A stretch of DNA of 64,000 nucleotides from Rhodococcoides fascians NBRC 12155 = LMG 3623 (GTDB lineage Bacteria > Actinomycetota > Actinomycetes > Mycobacteriales > Mycobacteriaceae), in the NCBI RefSeq assembly GCF_001894785.1, contig NZ_BCWW01000001.1:868001-932000 (forward strand), in the 5' to 3' direction. Shown here in pieces: positions 16,696 through 25,029 of the stretch (position 1 is the stretch's first letter; the number at the start of each line of letters is the position of its first letter). The notes under the pieces were generated by a model, which ran no database searches, was not told the origin of the DNA, and worked only from the letters and a program-made list of their open reading frames with translations. The position numbers and the translations under genes are program-made.

Positions 16696-18753
16696 ATGAA
16701 CCGCCTCGCCCGCATCCTCGACGCGTCGGATCCCGGGCAGTTACGGCTGCGCGGTGCCTCGGCGACGACGCTGACGGTGTTGCTCGCGATGGTGGTCCTG
16801 CTGCTCGGTACTCGCGCCATCGGCCAGCCGGTGACCGTGGCGATGCTCGGCACCGTGGTGGCGATGCAGGCGTCGGCGTCGGTCAAGGACAAAGACCAGC
16901 ACAGCCGGCTCGTCACCACCGCCCTGATGGTGCTTCCCTCCTCGGCGGCAGTGACGGTCGCGGCGCTGCTCTCGCGGCTCGGCGCGGTGGCCGACGTCGG
17001 ATTCATCGCGGTGTTGTTCGCGGCCGTATGGGTGCGCAGATTCGGACCCCGTGGCACCGCGCTCGGCATGGTCGCGTTCATCTCGTACTTCTTCGCGTTG
17101 TTCCTTCAGGCGACCCCGGGGCAAGTGCCGATGCTGATCGCGGCGATCGTCGGCGGAGTGCTCATCGCTCTGTTCGTACGGGCGGTGGTCTTTCCGGACC
17201 GACCGATCGTGGAGGTGCGGCGGCTGCTCTACGCCATGCGAGCGGTATCGGAATCGGTGCTCGCGGCGGCATCGGCGCGTGAGGACCGTGATCTGGAACT
17301 GTTGCGGCGCAGGCTCGATCGGCTCGGAAACACCGCCCTGATGATCGACGACTGGCTCGACCGTCACGACGCGGGACAACTGCTCAGCGTGACGAGTACC
17401 GATCTGTCGCTTCGTGTGTTCGACGCCCAGATCGCCACCGAACAACTCGTCAGCTCACTGTGGGCTCTCGATCCGGCCAAGCCGTGGCCGACCGCACTGG
17501 GGCAAGCGACCACCGCGCTGGGATCGTGCCTGCAGAACGCCCCGTCCGCCGAGCAACTCAAGGCCGCCCGACGGTTGGCCGCCACGGCGGCCGAGCGCGC
17601 CGACCCGTCGACCCCCGCCGGTATCGCGACGGTGTCCGCGCAACGAGCGCTGCAGGCACACATCGCCATTCATCACATCACCACCAATGCGGTGGCTGTC
17701 ACGTCGAGCCCTCGACAGGCTGCTGCCGAGCCGTCGGACAAGGACGAGCCTGCCGGCCTGAACCCCAGCACCAAGGCGGCAATCCAGGTTGCTGTCGCGA
17801 CCAGCGCGGCAACGGTATTGGGGGAGTTGGTTTCGCCGGACCGCTGGTACTGGGCCGTGCTGACGGCGTTCCTGGTGTTCACCGGGGCGTCGACGCGCGG
17901 CGAGATTCTGACCAGAGCCGGCCAACGCATCCTCGGCACGATGGCGGGAGTGCTTGCGGGAGTGGTGATCGCGGCACTCGTCGGCAATCACCAATCCGTT
18001 CAGTTGGTGCTCATCGTCGTCTGTGTCTTCTTCGCGTTCTACCTGGTGACCGTCGCGTATGCGCTGCTGTCGTTCTTCGTCACCATTCTGCTCGCGATGC
18101 TCTACGGGCTGCTCGGCACGTTCAGTATCGAGGTTCTCGAACTACGAATCATCGAGACTGCAGTCGGTGGAGCCGTCGGTATTGCGTCCGCCTACTTCAT
18201 CTTCTCGACCGGAACGCGAAAGACATTGGTGGACAAAGTCGATACGTATCTCGACCAATTGGACGCCCTGATCGACACCAGCGTCGAATCGGTGATCACT
18301 CCGGGAAATGCCACCGACCTCGTGGCGTCGACGCGCACGCTCGACAATGCGCTGAAGGAGGTCGTGACGGCGGGGAAGCCGCTCGTGCTCGGGCCGACGA
18401 CCCGCAGCCGGCGAGGGGCGAAGCGATTACTGCGGGTGCTGACCGTCAGCGGCCGATCCGCCCACGCACTCGCGCGAGCCGGAGTGCTGGCGTCGCGTGC
18501 CGAACCGGAGTCGGCACCCTCGGCCGATACGGCCCACGCCCTGCGCGACGCTGCGGCGCTGGTGCGTGAGACCGCCCGGCACGTGGAGGCCGCGATCGCG
18601 GGCAAGCGGGTGGATCAGCCCGAGAAGGTCACCGACACAACGGTGTTGGACGTGTTGCTCACCAGTGCGAACTCGCCCGGGCCGGTGCGGGTCGCGGTGC
18701 GGGCGCTGAACATCATGAATCGGACGCTCGCGGACGTCCTGAGCCGGGCTTGA
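16696..18753 (+). CDS. FUSC-family membrane transporter (aromatic acid efflux-like)
   Basis: 685 residues in the YccS/FUSC layout: five or six membrane helices at residues about 20-165, a long soluble region, then a second helical block from about 360 to 500 containing DRWYWAVLTAFLVFTGAS, the fusaric-acid-resistance signature region, and ILGTMAGVLAGVVIAAL. The C-terminal about 180 residues are cytosolic and helical. Homologues export aromatic acids or amphiphilic compounds. It is followed within 34 bp by the HEAT-repeat and MerR genes, which may sense the exported compound. Confidence 0.85.
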   Translation: MNRLARILDASDPGQLRLRGASATTLTVLLAMVVLLLGTRAIGQPVTVAMLGTVVAMQASASVKDKDQHSRLVTTALMVLPSSAAVTVAALLSRLGAVADVGFIAVLFAAVWVRRFGPRGTALGMVAFISYFFALFLQATPGQVPMLIAAIVGGVLIALFVRAVVFPDRPIVEVRRLLYAMRAVSESVLAAASAREDRDLELLRRRLDRLGNTALMIDDWLDRHDAGQLLSVTSTDLSLRVFDAQIATEQLVSSLWALDPAKPWPTALGQATTALGSCLQNAPSAEQLKAARRLAATAAERADPSTPAGIATVSAQRALQAHIAIHHITTNAVAVTSSPRQAAAEPSDKDEPAGLNPSTKAAIQVAVATSAATVLGELVSPDRWYWAVLTAFLVFTGASTRGEILTRAGQRILGTMAGVLAGVVIAALVGNHQSVQLVLIVVCVFFAFYLVTVAYALLSFFVTILLAMLYGLLGTFSIEVLELRIIETAVGGAVGIASAYFIFSTGTRKTLVDKVDTYLDQLDALIDTSVESVITPGNATDLVASTRTLDNALKEVVTAGKPLVLGPTTRSRRGAKRLLRVLTVSGRSAHALARAGVLASRAEPESAPSADTAHALRDAAALVRETARHVEAAIAGKRVDQPEKVTDTTVLDVLLTSANSPGPVRVAVRALNIMNRTLADVLSRA

Positions 18754-18787
18754 CCTTCACACGGTGACAAGGTCTTGGCTGACGGCC

Positions 18788-19414
18788 ATGATCGACTCAC
18801 TTCGGCACCAGAACTCTTCTGTGCGGCTTCGGGCTGCGCTCGACATCGGAATATCGAAGAACCCAGAACTCCTCGACGCGCTGCTCGAGCGTTGCGCCGC
18901 CGAACCGGATTTTCAGGTTCGAGAGATGTTGACGTGGGCATTGATTCGTCTCCCCGCTGCGTCGACGGTGCCCAGGCTGATGCATGAAGTGCGCACCGGC
19001 GGCGCACAGGCTCGCAGTCAGGCGTTGCACACGTTGTCGAAGGTCAAGGACCGGTCGGCCTGGCCGGTGATCACCGAGCCGCTCATCTCCGACTCCGACG
19101 ACGAGGTGGCCCGGAGCGCGTGGCGGGCGGCGGTCGTCCTGGTCCCCGGCGGCAGCGAGCAGTGGTTGGCGACGACGCTGTCCACTCAGCTGGGACGAGG
19201 CGGGCGGGAGTTGCAGCGCAGCCTCAGCCGCGCACTGGTGGAACTCGGGTCGGTGATCGAGCCGATGGTGCGCGCAGCCGCGTCGAGCAAGGATGTTGCT
19301 GTTCGCGCGCACGCACTGGCGACGGAGTCGCTGCTCCGAGACCCCGACAGCGGATGGGCACTGTTCGAGGCCCGGCGCGTCGATGCACTTGGCGCAGCCG
19401 ACCCGACGGGGTGA
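18788..19414 (+). CDS. HEAT-repeat protein
   Basis: 208 residues from ATG 18788; a GTG at 18764 would add eight residues. The chain consists of paired helices of about 30 residues, with repeats beginning NSSVRLRAALDIG, EPDFQVREMLTWALIRL, GGAQARSQALHTLSKV, SDDEVARSAWRAAVVL and SSKDVAVRAHALATESLL, the HEAT/armadillo pattern. No enzyme motif is present, so it is probably a protein-binding scaffold. The next gene, 9 bp downstream, is a MerR regulator whose C-terminus is also HEAT-like, which suggests that the two interact. Confidence 0.75.
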   Translation: MIDSLRHQNSSVRLRAALDIGISKNPELLDALLERCAAEPDFQVREMLTWALIRLPAASTVPRLMHEVRTGGAQARSQALHTLSKVKDRSAWPVITEPLISDSDDEVARSAWRAAVVLVPGGSEQWLATTLSTQLGRGGRELQRSLSRALVELGSVIEPMVRAAASSKDVAVRAHALATESLLRDPDSGWALFEARRVDALGAADPTG

Positions 19415-19423
19415 AATAGGCAG

Positions 19424-20425
19424 ATGTTGATCGGTGAGGTGGCGCGGCGGTCCGGGGTCAGCGCGCGCATGCTTCGGCACTACGACCGGCTCGGGCTCGT
19501 GCAGCCGACCTCGCGGACTGGCACCGGCTACCGCGAATACTCCCCGGCCGACGTTCGTCGCTTGTTCCACGTCGAATCGCTCCGGTCGCTCGGGTTGTCC
19601 CTGCACGACGTCGGACGCGCGCTGGACGATCCGAGTTTCGCGGCGACGGGACTCGTCGACGAGCTGGCTACCCGAGCCGAAGAGCGCATCGCGCGAGATA
19701 GCGAGCTACTGACACGTTTGCGCCGCATCGGAAGCGCCCGACCGGAGGACTGGGAGGACGTCCTCGGTGTCATTGGCATGCTCGGAGACCTGGACTCGGT
19801 GAGCGCGGGGAAGCGACAGTCGGCAGCGTTGTCCTCCGTCGGGGATCGCCCCATCCCGGCCGAGGCTCTGGCCGAGGCGGTGCTGCGCGAGCCCGCCACC
19901 AACGTCGCCGGCGCGCTGCGATGGGCACTCGCGCAGACCGGGAGCGACGCCGTCTCGGCGCTGCGGGAGGGCCTCGACTCACCGGATCCCGAGGTGCGTC
20001 GCCGCGCCGTCGATACCGTCGTCGAGATTCCGCATCCCGACGCCACCGAGGTGCTGCGGGAGGCGCTGGGCCACGAGGACGGGCAGATCAGACGCGTCGC
20101 GGCGCTGGAACTGGGTGCCCGAGGAATCGTCGACGCGATTGCGGTGCTGATCGAGATGGTCCACGAGGGTACGAACGATGTGGACGCGGCAGACGTGCTC
20201 GGTGAGCTCGGCTACGAAGACTCTACGGTCGCGGACCTCATGGGCGGGCCGAAAGAGGTCGCGGCACGACTACGGGTGACCCAGGCGCTGGCCAGCATTC
20301 CGGGTCCGGCGGCGGCGCAGGCTCTGCGCGAGCTGACTCAGGATGAGGACCGCTCGATCGCGCTGACGGCGACCTACCTGCTGGATCGGAGAGAGCGAGC
20401 CGCTTCGGTACCGTCGACGTCATGA
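19424..20425 (+). CDS. MerR-family regulator fused to HEAT repeats
   Basis: 333 residues. The first 70 are a MerR DNA-binding domain: LIGEVARRSGVSARMLRHYDRLGL, GYREYSPADVRRLFHV, SLGLSLHDVGRAL. A coiled segment ERIARDSELLTRLRRI follows, which forms the MerR dimer helix. From about 160 to the end come HEAT-like helices: SPDPEVRRRAVDTVVEI, HEDGQIRRVAALELGARG, DEDRSIALTATYLLD. Ordinary MerR proteins carry a small effector loop here, so effector sensing may go through a protein partner, for example the HEAT protein just upstream. It overlaps the cupredoxin gene by 4 bp. Confidence 0.82.
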   Translation: MLIGEVARRSGVSARMLRHYDRLGLVQPTSRTGTGYREYSPADVRRLFHVESLRSLGLSLHDVGRALDDPSFAATGLVDELATRAEERIARDSELLTRLRRIGSARPEDWEDVLGVIGMLGDLDSVSAGKRQSAALSSVGDRPIPAEALAEAVLREPATNVAGALRWALAQTGSDAVSALREGLDSPDPEVRRRAVDTVVEIPHPDATEVLREALGHEDGQIRRVAALELGARGIVDAIAVLIEMVHEGTNDVDAADVLGELGYEDSTVADLMGGPKEVAARLRVTQALASIPGPAAAQALRELTQDEDRSIALTATYLLDRRERAASVPSTS

Positions 20426-20769
20426 AGGCACTCGGATTGCTCGCGGCACTGTCGATCACATTGGCCGCGACTGCCTGCTCCACCTCGACCACCCCGGCCG
20501 CACCCGCCGAGCCCGCTGCCGAGAACCAGGTGACCGTCGCCGACCGGATGTTCACACCGCAGTCTCTGACGATCACTGCGGGCGAGACCGTGACGTGGGT
20601 GTTCGCCGACCGCGCGATGGCACACAACGTCGTCGCCGACGACAAGTCGTTCCGCAGCGAACTGATGCAGTCGGGGCAGTTCACCCATACCTTCGACACC
20701 GCGGGCACCTACACCTACCACTGCACCCCGCACCCCGACATGACCGCGACGATCATCGTCGAACCGTGA
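20422..20769 (+). CDS. Cupredoxin (plastocyanin/azurin-like) lipoprotein
   Basis: 115 residues. A short signal peptide ends in the lipobox LAATAC, with Cys-19 as the lipidated residue, then a Ser/Thr/Ala/Pro linker. The blue-copper domain starts at NQVTVADRMFTPQSLTI. Copper ligands are His in AMAHNVV and Cys, His and Met in YHCTPHPDM, the typical H...C-x4-H-x4-M pattern shortened to C-x2-H-x2-M. Periplasmic electron carrier or copper binder tethered to the membrane. Start codon overlaps the MerR stop, so it probably belongs to the same transcript; the MerR protein could respond to copper, though no Cys pair is seen in it. Confidence 0.85.
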   Translation: MKALGLLAALSITLAATACSTSTTPAAPAEPAAENQVTVADRMFTPQSLTITAGETVTWVFADRAMAHNVVADDKSFRSELMQSGQFTHTFDTAGTYTYHCTPHPDMTATIIVEP

Positions 20770-20782
20770 TGGACTGCTAGTC

Positions 20783-21196
20783 ATGGCAACCCGGACGCGC
20801 TGCATCGCCGCACCTCTCGGCGTCGGCCTGGCCGCAGTCGGCGGTGCTGTGCTGCTGCACGTCCGCGATCCCCGAACCTCGACGTACCTGCCGTGCCCGT
20901 TCCACGCCCTCACCGGACTGTGGTGCCCAGGATGCGGTGCGACCAGGGCTTTCGGCGACCTCACTCGCGGAGACATCGCGGCTGCCGCGTCGAGCAACGT
21001 CGTGGCGGTGGTGCTCGGTGTCGTCGCGATCGGTGTCTGGGCCGCGTGGCTGCGAGCACGATGGACGCAGACGCCACTGACGCTGCCTCGTCCCAATCGC
21101 CCGACCGTCGTCGTCGGGGTTGCCCTATTGGTCTTGTTCACCGTGGTGCGCAACACTGCGTTGGGCTCCGCCCTCGCCCCGACCTCACATCCCTAG
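20783..21196 (+). CDS. DUF2752 membrane protein
   Basis: 137 residues. Signature CPFHALTGLWCPGCGATRAF at about residues 38-57, with paired cysteines, then LTRGDI; this is DUF2752. Three membrane segments are visible: an N-terminal one (GVGLAAVGGAVLLHV), VVAVVLGVVAIGVWAAWL and VVGVALLVLFTVV. The function of the family is unknown; the Cys-rich loop may bind metal. Fourteen bp downstream of the cupredoxin stop. Confidence 0.8.
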   Translation: MATRTRCIAAPLGVGLAAVGGAVLLHVRDPRTSTYLPCPFHALTGLWCPGCGATRAFGDLTRGDIAAAASSNVVAVVLGVVAIGVWAAWLRARWTQTPLTLPRPNRPTVVVGVALLVLFTVVRNTALGSALAPTSHP

Positions 21197-21205
21197 GAGG
21201 CTGCT

Positions 21206-21304
21206 GTGCTGCTGCAAATCTTCTCGATCATCGTGTTGCTGGGCGTGCTCATTGCGCTCATCCCCACGGCCCGACGCGTCTTCAAGAAGGGTGACGACGA
21301 ATGA
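21206..21304 (+). CDS. 32-residue single-helix membrane peptide
   Basis: Starts at GTG 21206, 5 bp after a strong AGGAGG at 21195-21200. It encodes one hydrophobic helix (LQIFSIIVLLGVLIALIPTA) ended by a basic patch ARRVFKKGDDE. The stop overlaps the next ATG (ATGA), as for its neighbours. A tail-in or bitopic peptide that modifies a nearby membrane protein is a reasonable guess. Too short to be found by routine gene calling. Confidence 0.65.
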   Translation: MLLQIFSIIVLLGVLIALIPTARRVFKKGDDE

Positions 21305-21498
21305 GCGACTCACTGCGAGATCGGGTGCGGGCGAAGCTGCTCGCCCAGATCGCCGACGACGGAGGCACGGCCGCCGAGCAGGCAGAGGGCGACGACCCCC
21401 GCCTGAACGCACTGCGCGACGACCTCGAAGCACTGGACGCAGCCCCCGACGGAGACCCGGTGATCGACGACATCGCCGCCAGACACTGGGTGCCCTGA
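21301..21498 (+). CDS. Small acidic soluble protein of unknown function
   Basis: 65 residues, rich in Asp, Ala and Leu: DRVRAKLLAQIADDGG, DPRLNALRDDLEALDAAPDGD, and a C-terminal IAARHWVP. Predicted mostly helical, no cysteines, no signal. Coupled by ATGA to the 32-residue membrane peptide, and followed by the terminator at 21515. It may partner that peptide. Not recognised. Confidence 0.6.
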   Translation: MSDSLRDRVRAKLLAQIADDGGTAAEQAEGDDPRLNALRDDLEALDAAPDGDPVIDDIAARHWVP

Positions 21499-21514
21499 CC
21501 GCTGTCTCCCTCGC

Positions 21515-21532
21515 GACTCCCCTCGGGGAGTC
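21515..21532 (+). terminator. Hairpin terminator after the small-protein genes
   Basis: GACTCCCC (21515-21522) is exactly complementary to GGGGAGTC (21525-21532), a compact GC-rich stem 16 bp after the stop of the 65-residue protein. The rest of the gap to 21637 holds weaker inverted repeats: GTGACAT/ATGTCAC, and CGACGGTC (about 21565) with GACCGTCG (about 21589). Confidence 0.6.
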
Positions 21533-21599
21533 AATGTGACATGTGGTGGCCTTTTCGACGGTCAATGTCACGTTGAGTGGACCGTCGGGATAGGTCGAG

Positions 21600-21629
21600 T
21601 TGGGTGGACTGCTGAGGCGCATCTAGTAT
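21600..21629 (+). promoter_or_regulatory. Promoter of the GntR gene, probably leaderless
   Basis: TTGGGT (21600-21605) and TAGTAT (21624-21629) with an 18-bp spacer. The GTG start at 21637 lies 8 bp downstream of the -10, near the expected transcription start, and no Shine-Dalgarno sequence precedes it, so a leaderless mRNA is likely. Confidence 0.45.
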
Positions 21630-21636
21630 CTATGTT

Positions 21637-22293
21637 GTGTCCGAGACGAGATCCGCAGCCGATACGGCGTACCTGACTGTCAAGGAGCTCGTCATTTCGG
21701 GGGAACTTCCCGGTGGTGAGCTCGTCAGTGAAGGGGAGATCGCGACGCGGCTCGAGATCAGCCGCACACCGGTCCGCGAGGCGTTCCTTCGCCTCCAGGT
21801 CGAGGGATGGATGCGCCTTTATCCCAAGCGCGGGGCGCTGGTCGTCCCCATCGCGGTGGGTGAGGCGGAGAGCGTCGTCGACGCGAGGCGATTGGTCGAG
21901 GCCGGCAGTGTTCGCGCCTTCGTCGGCGATGCGGATGCCCGCGCACGAGTGGTCGAGGCGCTACGCGACAACCTGCGAATCCAGGACAAGCTCGCAGTCG
22001 ACGGCACCGCAGCGGAGTTCAGTGCCGCCGACGCAGATTTCCATCGGACCGTCGTCCGCGCCGGCAACAACCCGTTGCTCGACGCGTTCTACGACGGACT
22101 TCGCGAGCGACAGCGGCGGATGACCGCGGCATCCCTGACCCGTGATCCGGGTCAGATCTCCCGCATCGTCGACGACCATCGCAGACTCGCCGACCTGATC
22201 GAAGCCGGGGACGCAGACGAATTCGAGCGAGCCGTCGAACAACACATGCTCAGGGTGCACGGCTTGCGCACAGACAGAGGGGGAACACGATGA
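21637..22293 (+). CDS. GntR-family regulator, FadR/FCD type
   Basis: 218 residues from GTG 21637. The N-terminal winged helix is KELVISGELPGGELVSEGEIATRLEISRTPVREAFLRLQVEGW in parts, with GALVVPI as the wing. The rest (about 80-215) is the all-helical FCD ligand domain: VVDARRLVEAGSVRAFVG, DADFHRTVVRAGNN with the Asp-His pair and later DDHRRLADLIEAGD and AVEQHML, whose histidines form the metal/ligand site. It overlaps the MFS gene by 4 bp and is probably its ligand-responsive controller. Confidence 0.88.
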   Translation: MSETRSAADTAYLTVKELVISGELPGGELVSEGEIATRLEISRTPVREAFLRLQVEGWMRLYPKRGALVVPIAVGEAESVVDARRLVEAGSVRAFVGDADARARVVEALRDNLRIQDKLAVDGTAAEFSAADADFHRTVVRAGNNPLLDAFYDGLRERQRRMTAASLTRDPGQISRIVDDHRRLADLIEAGDADEFERAVEQHMLRVHGLRTDRGGTR

Positions 22294-23540
22294 CCGAGGC
22301 CATGATCGACGACGACGTCCGACAGACGACGGCCAGACGCTGGCTGTTGGTTGCCGTCGGCATGTTCGCCGTCGCCTGGGGCGGCAACGAATTCACACCG
22401 CTTTTGGTGATGTATCGACTCGACCACGGCTTCTCTGCCGTGGTGGTCGACACGTTCCTGTTCGCATACGTTCTGGGCATCATTCCGGCGATGCTGATCT
22501 GTGGTCCGTTGTCCGATCGACTCGGCCGACGCCCGATCATGTTGCCCGCGCCTGCAATTGCCGCGGCCGGGTCCATTCTGATCGCCCTCGGACCCGACAA
22601 CGCCTACATGCTCTTCGGCGGGCGGGTGCTCAGCGGCATCGCGCTCGGAATCGGTATGGCCGTCGGCGGTAGCTGGGTCAAAGAACTCTCCGGTCACGAC
22701 GCCACCGCCAAGCCCGGTGCCGGAGCGCGCCGCGCCGCGATGTCGTTGACGGCGGGCTTCGCCCTGGGAGCCGGCGTCGCCGGTGTGCTGGCGCAGTGGG
22801 CACCCTGGCCGACGCACCTCGCGTACAGCGTGCACGTGCTGATCTGCATCGCCGCGTTCGTCGGCATGCTGTCGGTCCCGGAAACACGCAGCGCCGCAGC
22901 CTCATCGGGGCGGAAAAGTCTTTTCGATGATCTCAGAATTCCGTCGGCGTCGCATCGACGCTTCCTGTTCGTCGTGTTGCCCTTGGCCCCATGGGTTTTC
23001 GGTGCGGCCAGCGTCGCCTATGCGGTGCTGCCGTCTCTGATGGCCGACGCGTTGGCCGACGAGCCCGGTGGCGGTTACCCCGTCGCCCTGTCCGCGGCGA
23101 TGGCGGTGATCGCCCTCGGTTCCGGATTCGCGATCCAGGCTGTCGGGCGTCGGATCGACACACCCGCCAATGCCCGCGGCGCTTTGGTTGCGCTGTCTCT
23201 GTTGGTGGTCGGCATGGCTGTTGCGGCGTGGGCGGCGTCGGTGCTCACCATCGCCGCGGCATTGATCGCAGCAGCGGTGCTCGGGTGCGGGTACGGCATG
23301 GCACTCGTCTCGGGTCTGCAAGAGGTGCAACGCATTGCGGGCCCCGACGATCTCGCCGGCCTCACCGCTGTGTTCTATTCGCTGACGTATCTCGGCTTTG
23401 CGGTGCCCGCTGTGCTGTCGGCGCTGACCGAGACCTGGCCAGGGGTGGTCACGTATCCCATCATCTTCGGATTCGGCGCGGTGATGGCGGCACTGTGTGG
23501 CCTGGTGGTGCGATCGAAGACGTCCGCTCACCTGCCCTAG
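22290..23540 (+). CDS. MFS transporter
   Basis: 416 residues with twelve predicted helices. MFS signatures: GPLSDRLGRRPIML between helices 2 and 3 (motif A), LSGIALGIGMAVGGSWVKEL in helix 4 region, and the weaker repeat in the second half, GFAIQAVGRRID. The long central loop is short here (RSAAASSGRKSLFDDLRIP). An exporter or uptake system for a small organic compound sensed by the coupled GntR protein; substrate unknown. The C-terminus is followed at once by the hairpin at 23544. Confidence 0.85.
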   Translation: MTEAMIDDDVRQTTARRWLLVAVGMFAVAWGGNEFTPLLVMYRLDHGFSAVVVDTFLFAYVLGIIPAMLICGPLSDRLGRRPIMLPAPAIAAAGSILIALGPDNAYMLFGGRVLSGIALGIGMAVGGSWVKELSGHDATAKPGAGARRAAMSLTAGFALGAGVAGVLAQWAPWPTHLAYSVHVLICIAAFVGMLSVPETRSAAASSGRKSLFDDLRIPSASHRRFLFVVLPLAPWVFGAASVAYAVLPSLMADALADEPGGGYPVALSAAMAVIALGSGFAIQAVGRRIDTPANARGALVALSLLVVGMAVAAWAASVLTIAAALIAAAVLGCGYGMALVSGLQEVQRIAGPDDLAGLTAVFYSLTYLGFAVPAVLSALTETWPGVVTYPIIFGFGAVMAALCGLVVRSKTSAHLP

Positions 23541-23543
23541 GGT

Positions 23544-23585
23544 CGTGCGCGTTGTGCGTACCTGGAGGGACGCACAACGCGCACG
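23544..23585 (+). terminator. 16-bp perfect hairpin after the MFS gene
   Basis: CGTGCGCGTTGTGCGT (23544-23559) pairs perfectly with 23570-23585 across a 10-base loop, starting 4 bp after the MFS stop. Rho-independent type without a T tract. Confidence 0.7.
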
Positions 23586-23643
23586 AGGGAGGGCAGGTGC
23601 TCATCCCGTTTGGTCCGACCCAGCTCGGGGTAGCCCTCAGCGC

Positions 23644-24258
23644 ATGAATACGAACGGACGTGCTCCCGCCCGTCGGCGTCGTCGTGTCGGCTCCGATTCG
23701 ATTATCGCTGCATGTGCGGCTCTTGCTACCGTCGGCGCTCTGGCCGGCTGCTCGAACGACCCGGTCATCGCGCAAGATACCGGCGCAGCAGAGGAGGCCG
23801 GCAGTATCGAGTTGCAAAGCGTCACCGTGCAAGCAGAGCTCACCGGTGCCACGCCCGACAGTTCCGCCTCGGCGTACGGAAACGCGAACCTGGAGTTCAC
23901 AGCGGTGAACACTGCCGGGACAGGGACGGATCGCTTACTTGGAATAACTTCTTCCGCGGCGTCTGCGGTGACTATCGACGCCACCGCCGACCAACTCGTT
24001 ATCGAACCCGCGACGTCTATCGCGGCCGGCCAACCGGTGGAAAACCTGGATGGTGGAGACGACGGAACCGACCAGCCGTTCACCGTGACTCTCGAGTTGA
24101 CCGACGGAGAACTCGCGCCGGGAACTTCGATTCCTGTGACCTTCGAGTTCGAGCGCGCCGGTTCTCTATCTGTGGACGCCCCCTTCGATGTGTACGAGCC
24201 AGGAGAGCTGAGCGACACGGCACGGCCGCTACCTCCTGAGGTCACCCCCGCGCCGTGA
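23644..24258 (+). CDS. LpqE-like lipoprotein (PCu(A)C/DUF461-like)
   Basis: 204 residues from ATG 23644. A basic N-terminus and hydrophobic stretch end in the lipobox VGALAGC, with the cysteine at about residue 37. The mature part is beta-rich: IELQSVTVQAELTG, DRLLGITSSAASAVTI, PFTVTLELTDGELAPG and IPVTFEFERAGSLSVDAPF. The order and spacing of these strands resemble mycobacterial LpqE and copper-chaperone PCu(A)C proteins, but no His/Met copper ligands are evident, so metal binding is doubtful. Surface lipoprotein. Confidence 0.6.
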   Translation: MNTNGRAPARRRRRVGSDSIIAACAALATVGALAGCSNDPVIAQDTGAAEEAGSIELQSVTVQAELTGATPDSSASAYGNANLEFTAVNTAGTGTDRLLGITSSAASAVTIDATADQLVIEPATSIAAGQPVENLDGGDDGTDQPFTVTLELTDGELAPGTSIPVTFEFERAGSLSVDAPFDVYEPGELSDTARPLPPEVTPAP

Positions 24259-24325
24259 CGCACGCCGGTCGGAACCGAGCGGATCGCTGCGAGTCGGCCG
24301 GTTCGGCCCTAGGATCAGCGCCATC

Positions 24326-24946
24326 ATGTTGCAGTCCTCGCGCACGGTCCCGCCGTATCGGGTGCCCCCGACAGCTTTGGTAGCTGTTGCCACGGTCTGG
24401 AATCGACGCGAAGCGTACTGGTTTCTCGTCGCGGTGATCGTGCCTGCCGCGTGCTGGTCGAGGTATCCCGCGCTGGTGCCGTACATGTTCGCGATCGTTC
24501 TGTTCGGGGCTCTGGTGTTTCGCTACCGACGGATCGCGTCGTGGGTGTCGATGCTGCGCTGGGGAGTGATCGCACACGTCGAGACCGTGGACACGGCACT
24601 GCGCGGCGATCGCAACCTCCGACTCGCACACGCCACCGGGTGGAATGTCCAACGGCGTTGGTACACAGGACCATTGACGGAATCCACGGTGCGCTATCGA
24701 GCGGGGGATGCGCGCGGGCACCTGTTCGTTCGGGGACTGCCGTTCACCACCGGTGTGGTGCTCGCGCACTCGAAACAACCGGCTTCAGCGATGGTCATCA
24801 GCGACTTCCCCTGCGATCTGCAACTGGACGGCACGGGACACTGGGCGGCAACGTTCCCGCAAGGATTCTGGCGACAGGCATCGGTGACGGTCGCGCTGTA
24901 CGGCTACGCCGTGGCAGGCCTCGCGGTCTCGCTCGGGTATCGCTGA
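24326..24946 (+). CDS. Membrane protein of unknown function with soluble C-terminal domain
   Basis: 206 residues. Two close membrane helices (YWFLVAVIVPAACW and YMFAIVLFGALVF) at about residues 30-65 are followed by a beta-rich region (GVIAHVETVDTALRGD, STVRYRAGDARGHLFV, GVVLAHSKQPASAMVISDFP), then a third hydrophobic run VTVALYGYAVAGLAVSL. The layout resembles small cytoplasmic-facing domains of the DUF3592 type, which carry a conversion-of-units-like SH3 fold, but I cannot assign it firmly. The hairpin at 24950 follows it by 3 bp. Confidence 0.6.
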   Translation: MLQSSRTVPPYRVPPTALVAVATVWNRREAYWFLVAVIVPAACWSRYPALVPYMFAIVLFGALVFRYRRIASWVSMLRWGVIAHVETVDTALRGDRNLRLAHATGWNVQRRWYTGPLTESTVRYRAGDARGHLFVRGLPFTTGVVLAHSKQPASAMVISDFPCDLQLDGTGHWAATFPQGFWRQASVTVALYGYAVAGLAVSLGYR

Positions 24947-24949
24947 CGA

Positions 24950-25019
24950 CAATCGGCTCCCCAGACTCGGAAATATGCCTCTGATCGGAGGCACATTTCC
25001 GAAACCGGGGAGCCGATTG
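24950..25019. terminator. 70-bp compound hairpin between convergent genes
   Basis: Outer arms CAATCGGCTCCCC (24950-24962) and GGGGAGCCGATTG (25007-25019) are exact complements. Inside them are CGGAAAT/ATTTCCG (24968-24974, 24995-25001) and TGCCTC/GAGGCA (24976-24981, 24988-24993). The result is one long stem with a small mismatched bulge, between the convergent genes ending at 24946 and 25030. Likely a bidirectional terminator; its size also suggests a mobile repeat. Confidence 0.75.
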
Positions 25020-25029
25020 CCCGCCGGAC

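Noticed and set aside
20422-20769. Cupredoxin gene as part of a cytochrome or nitrite reductase system
   Set aside because: No haem-binding CxxCH protein or reductase subunit is nearby; a single lipoprotein cannot support that claim.
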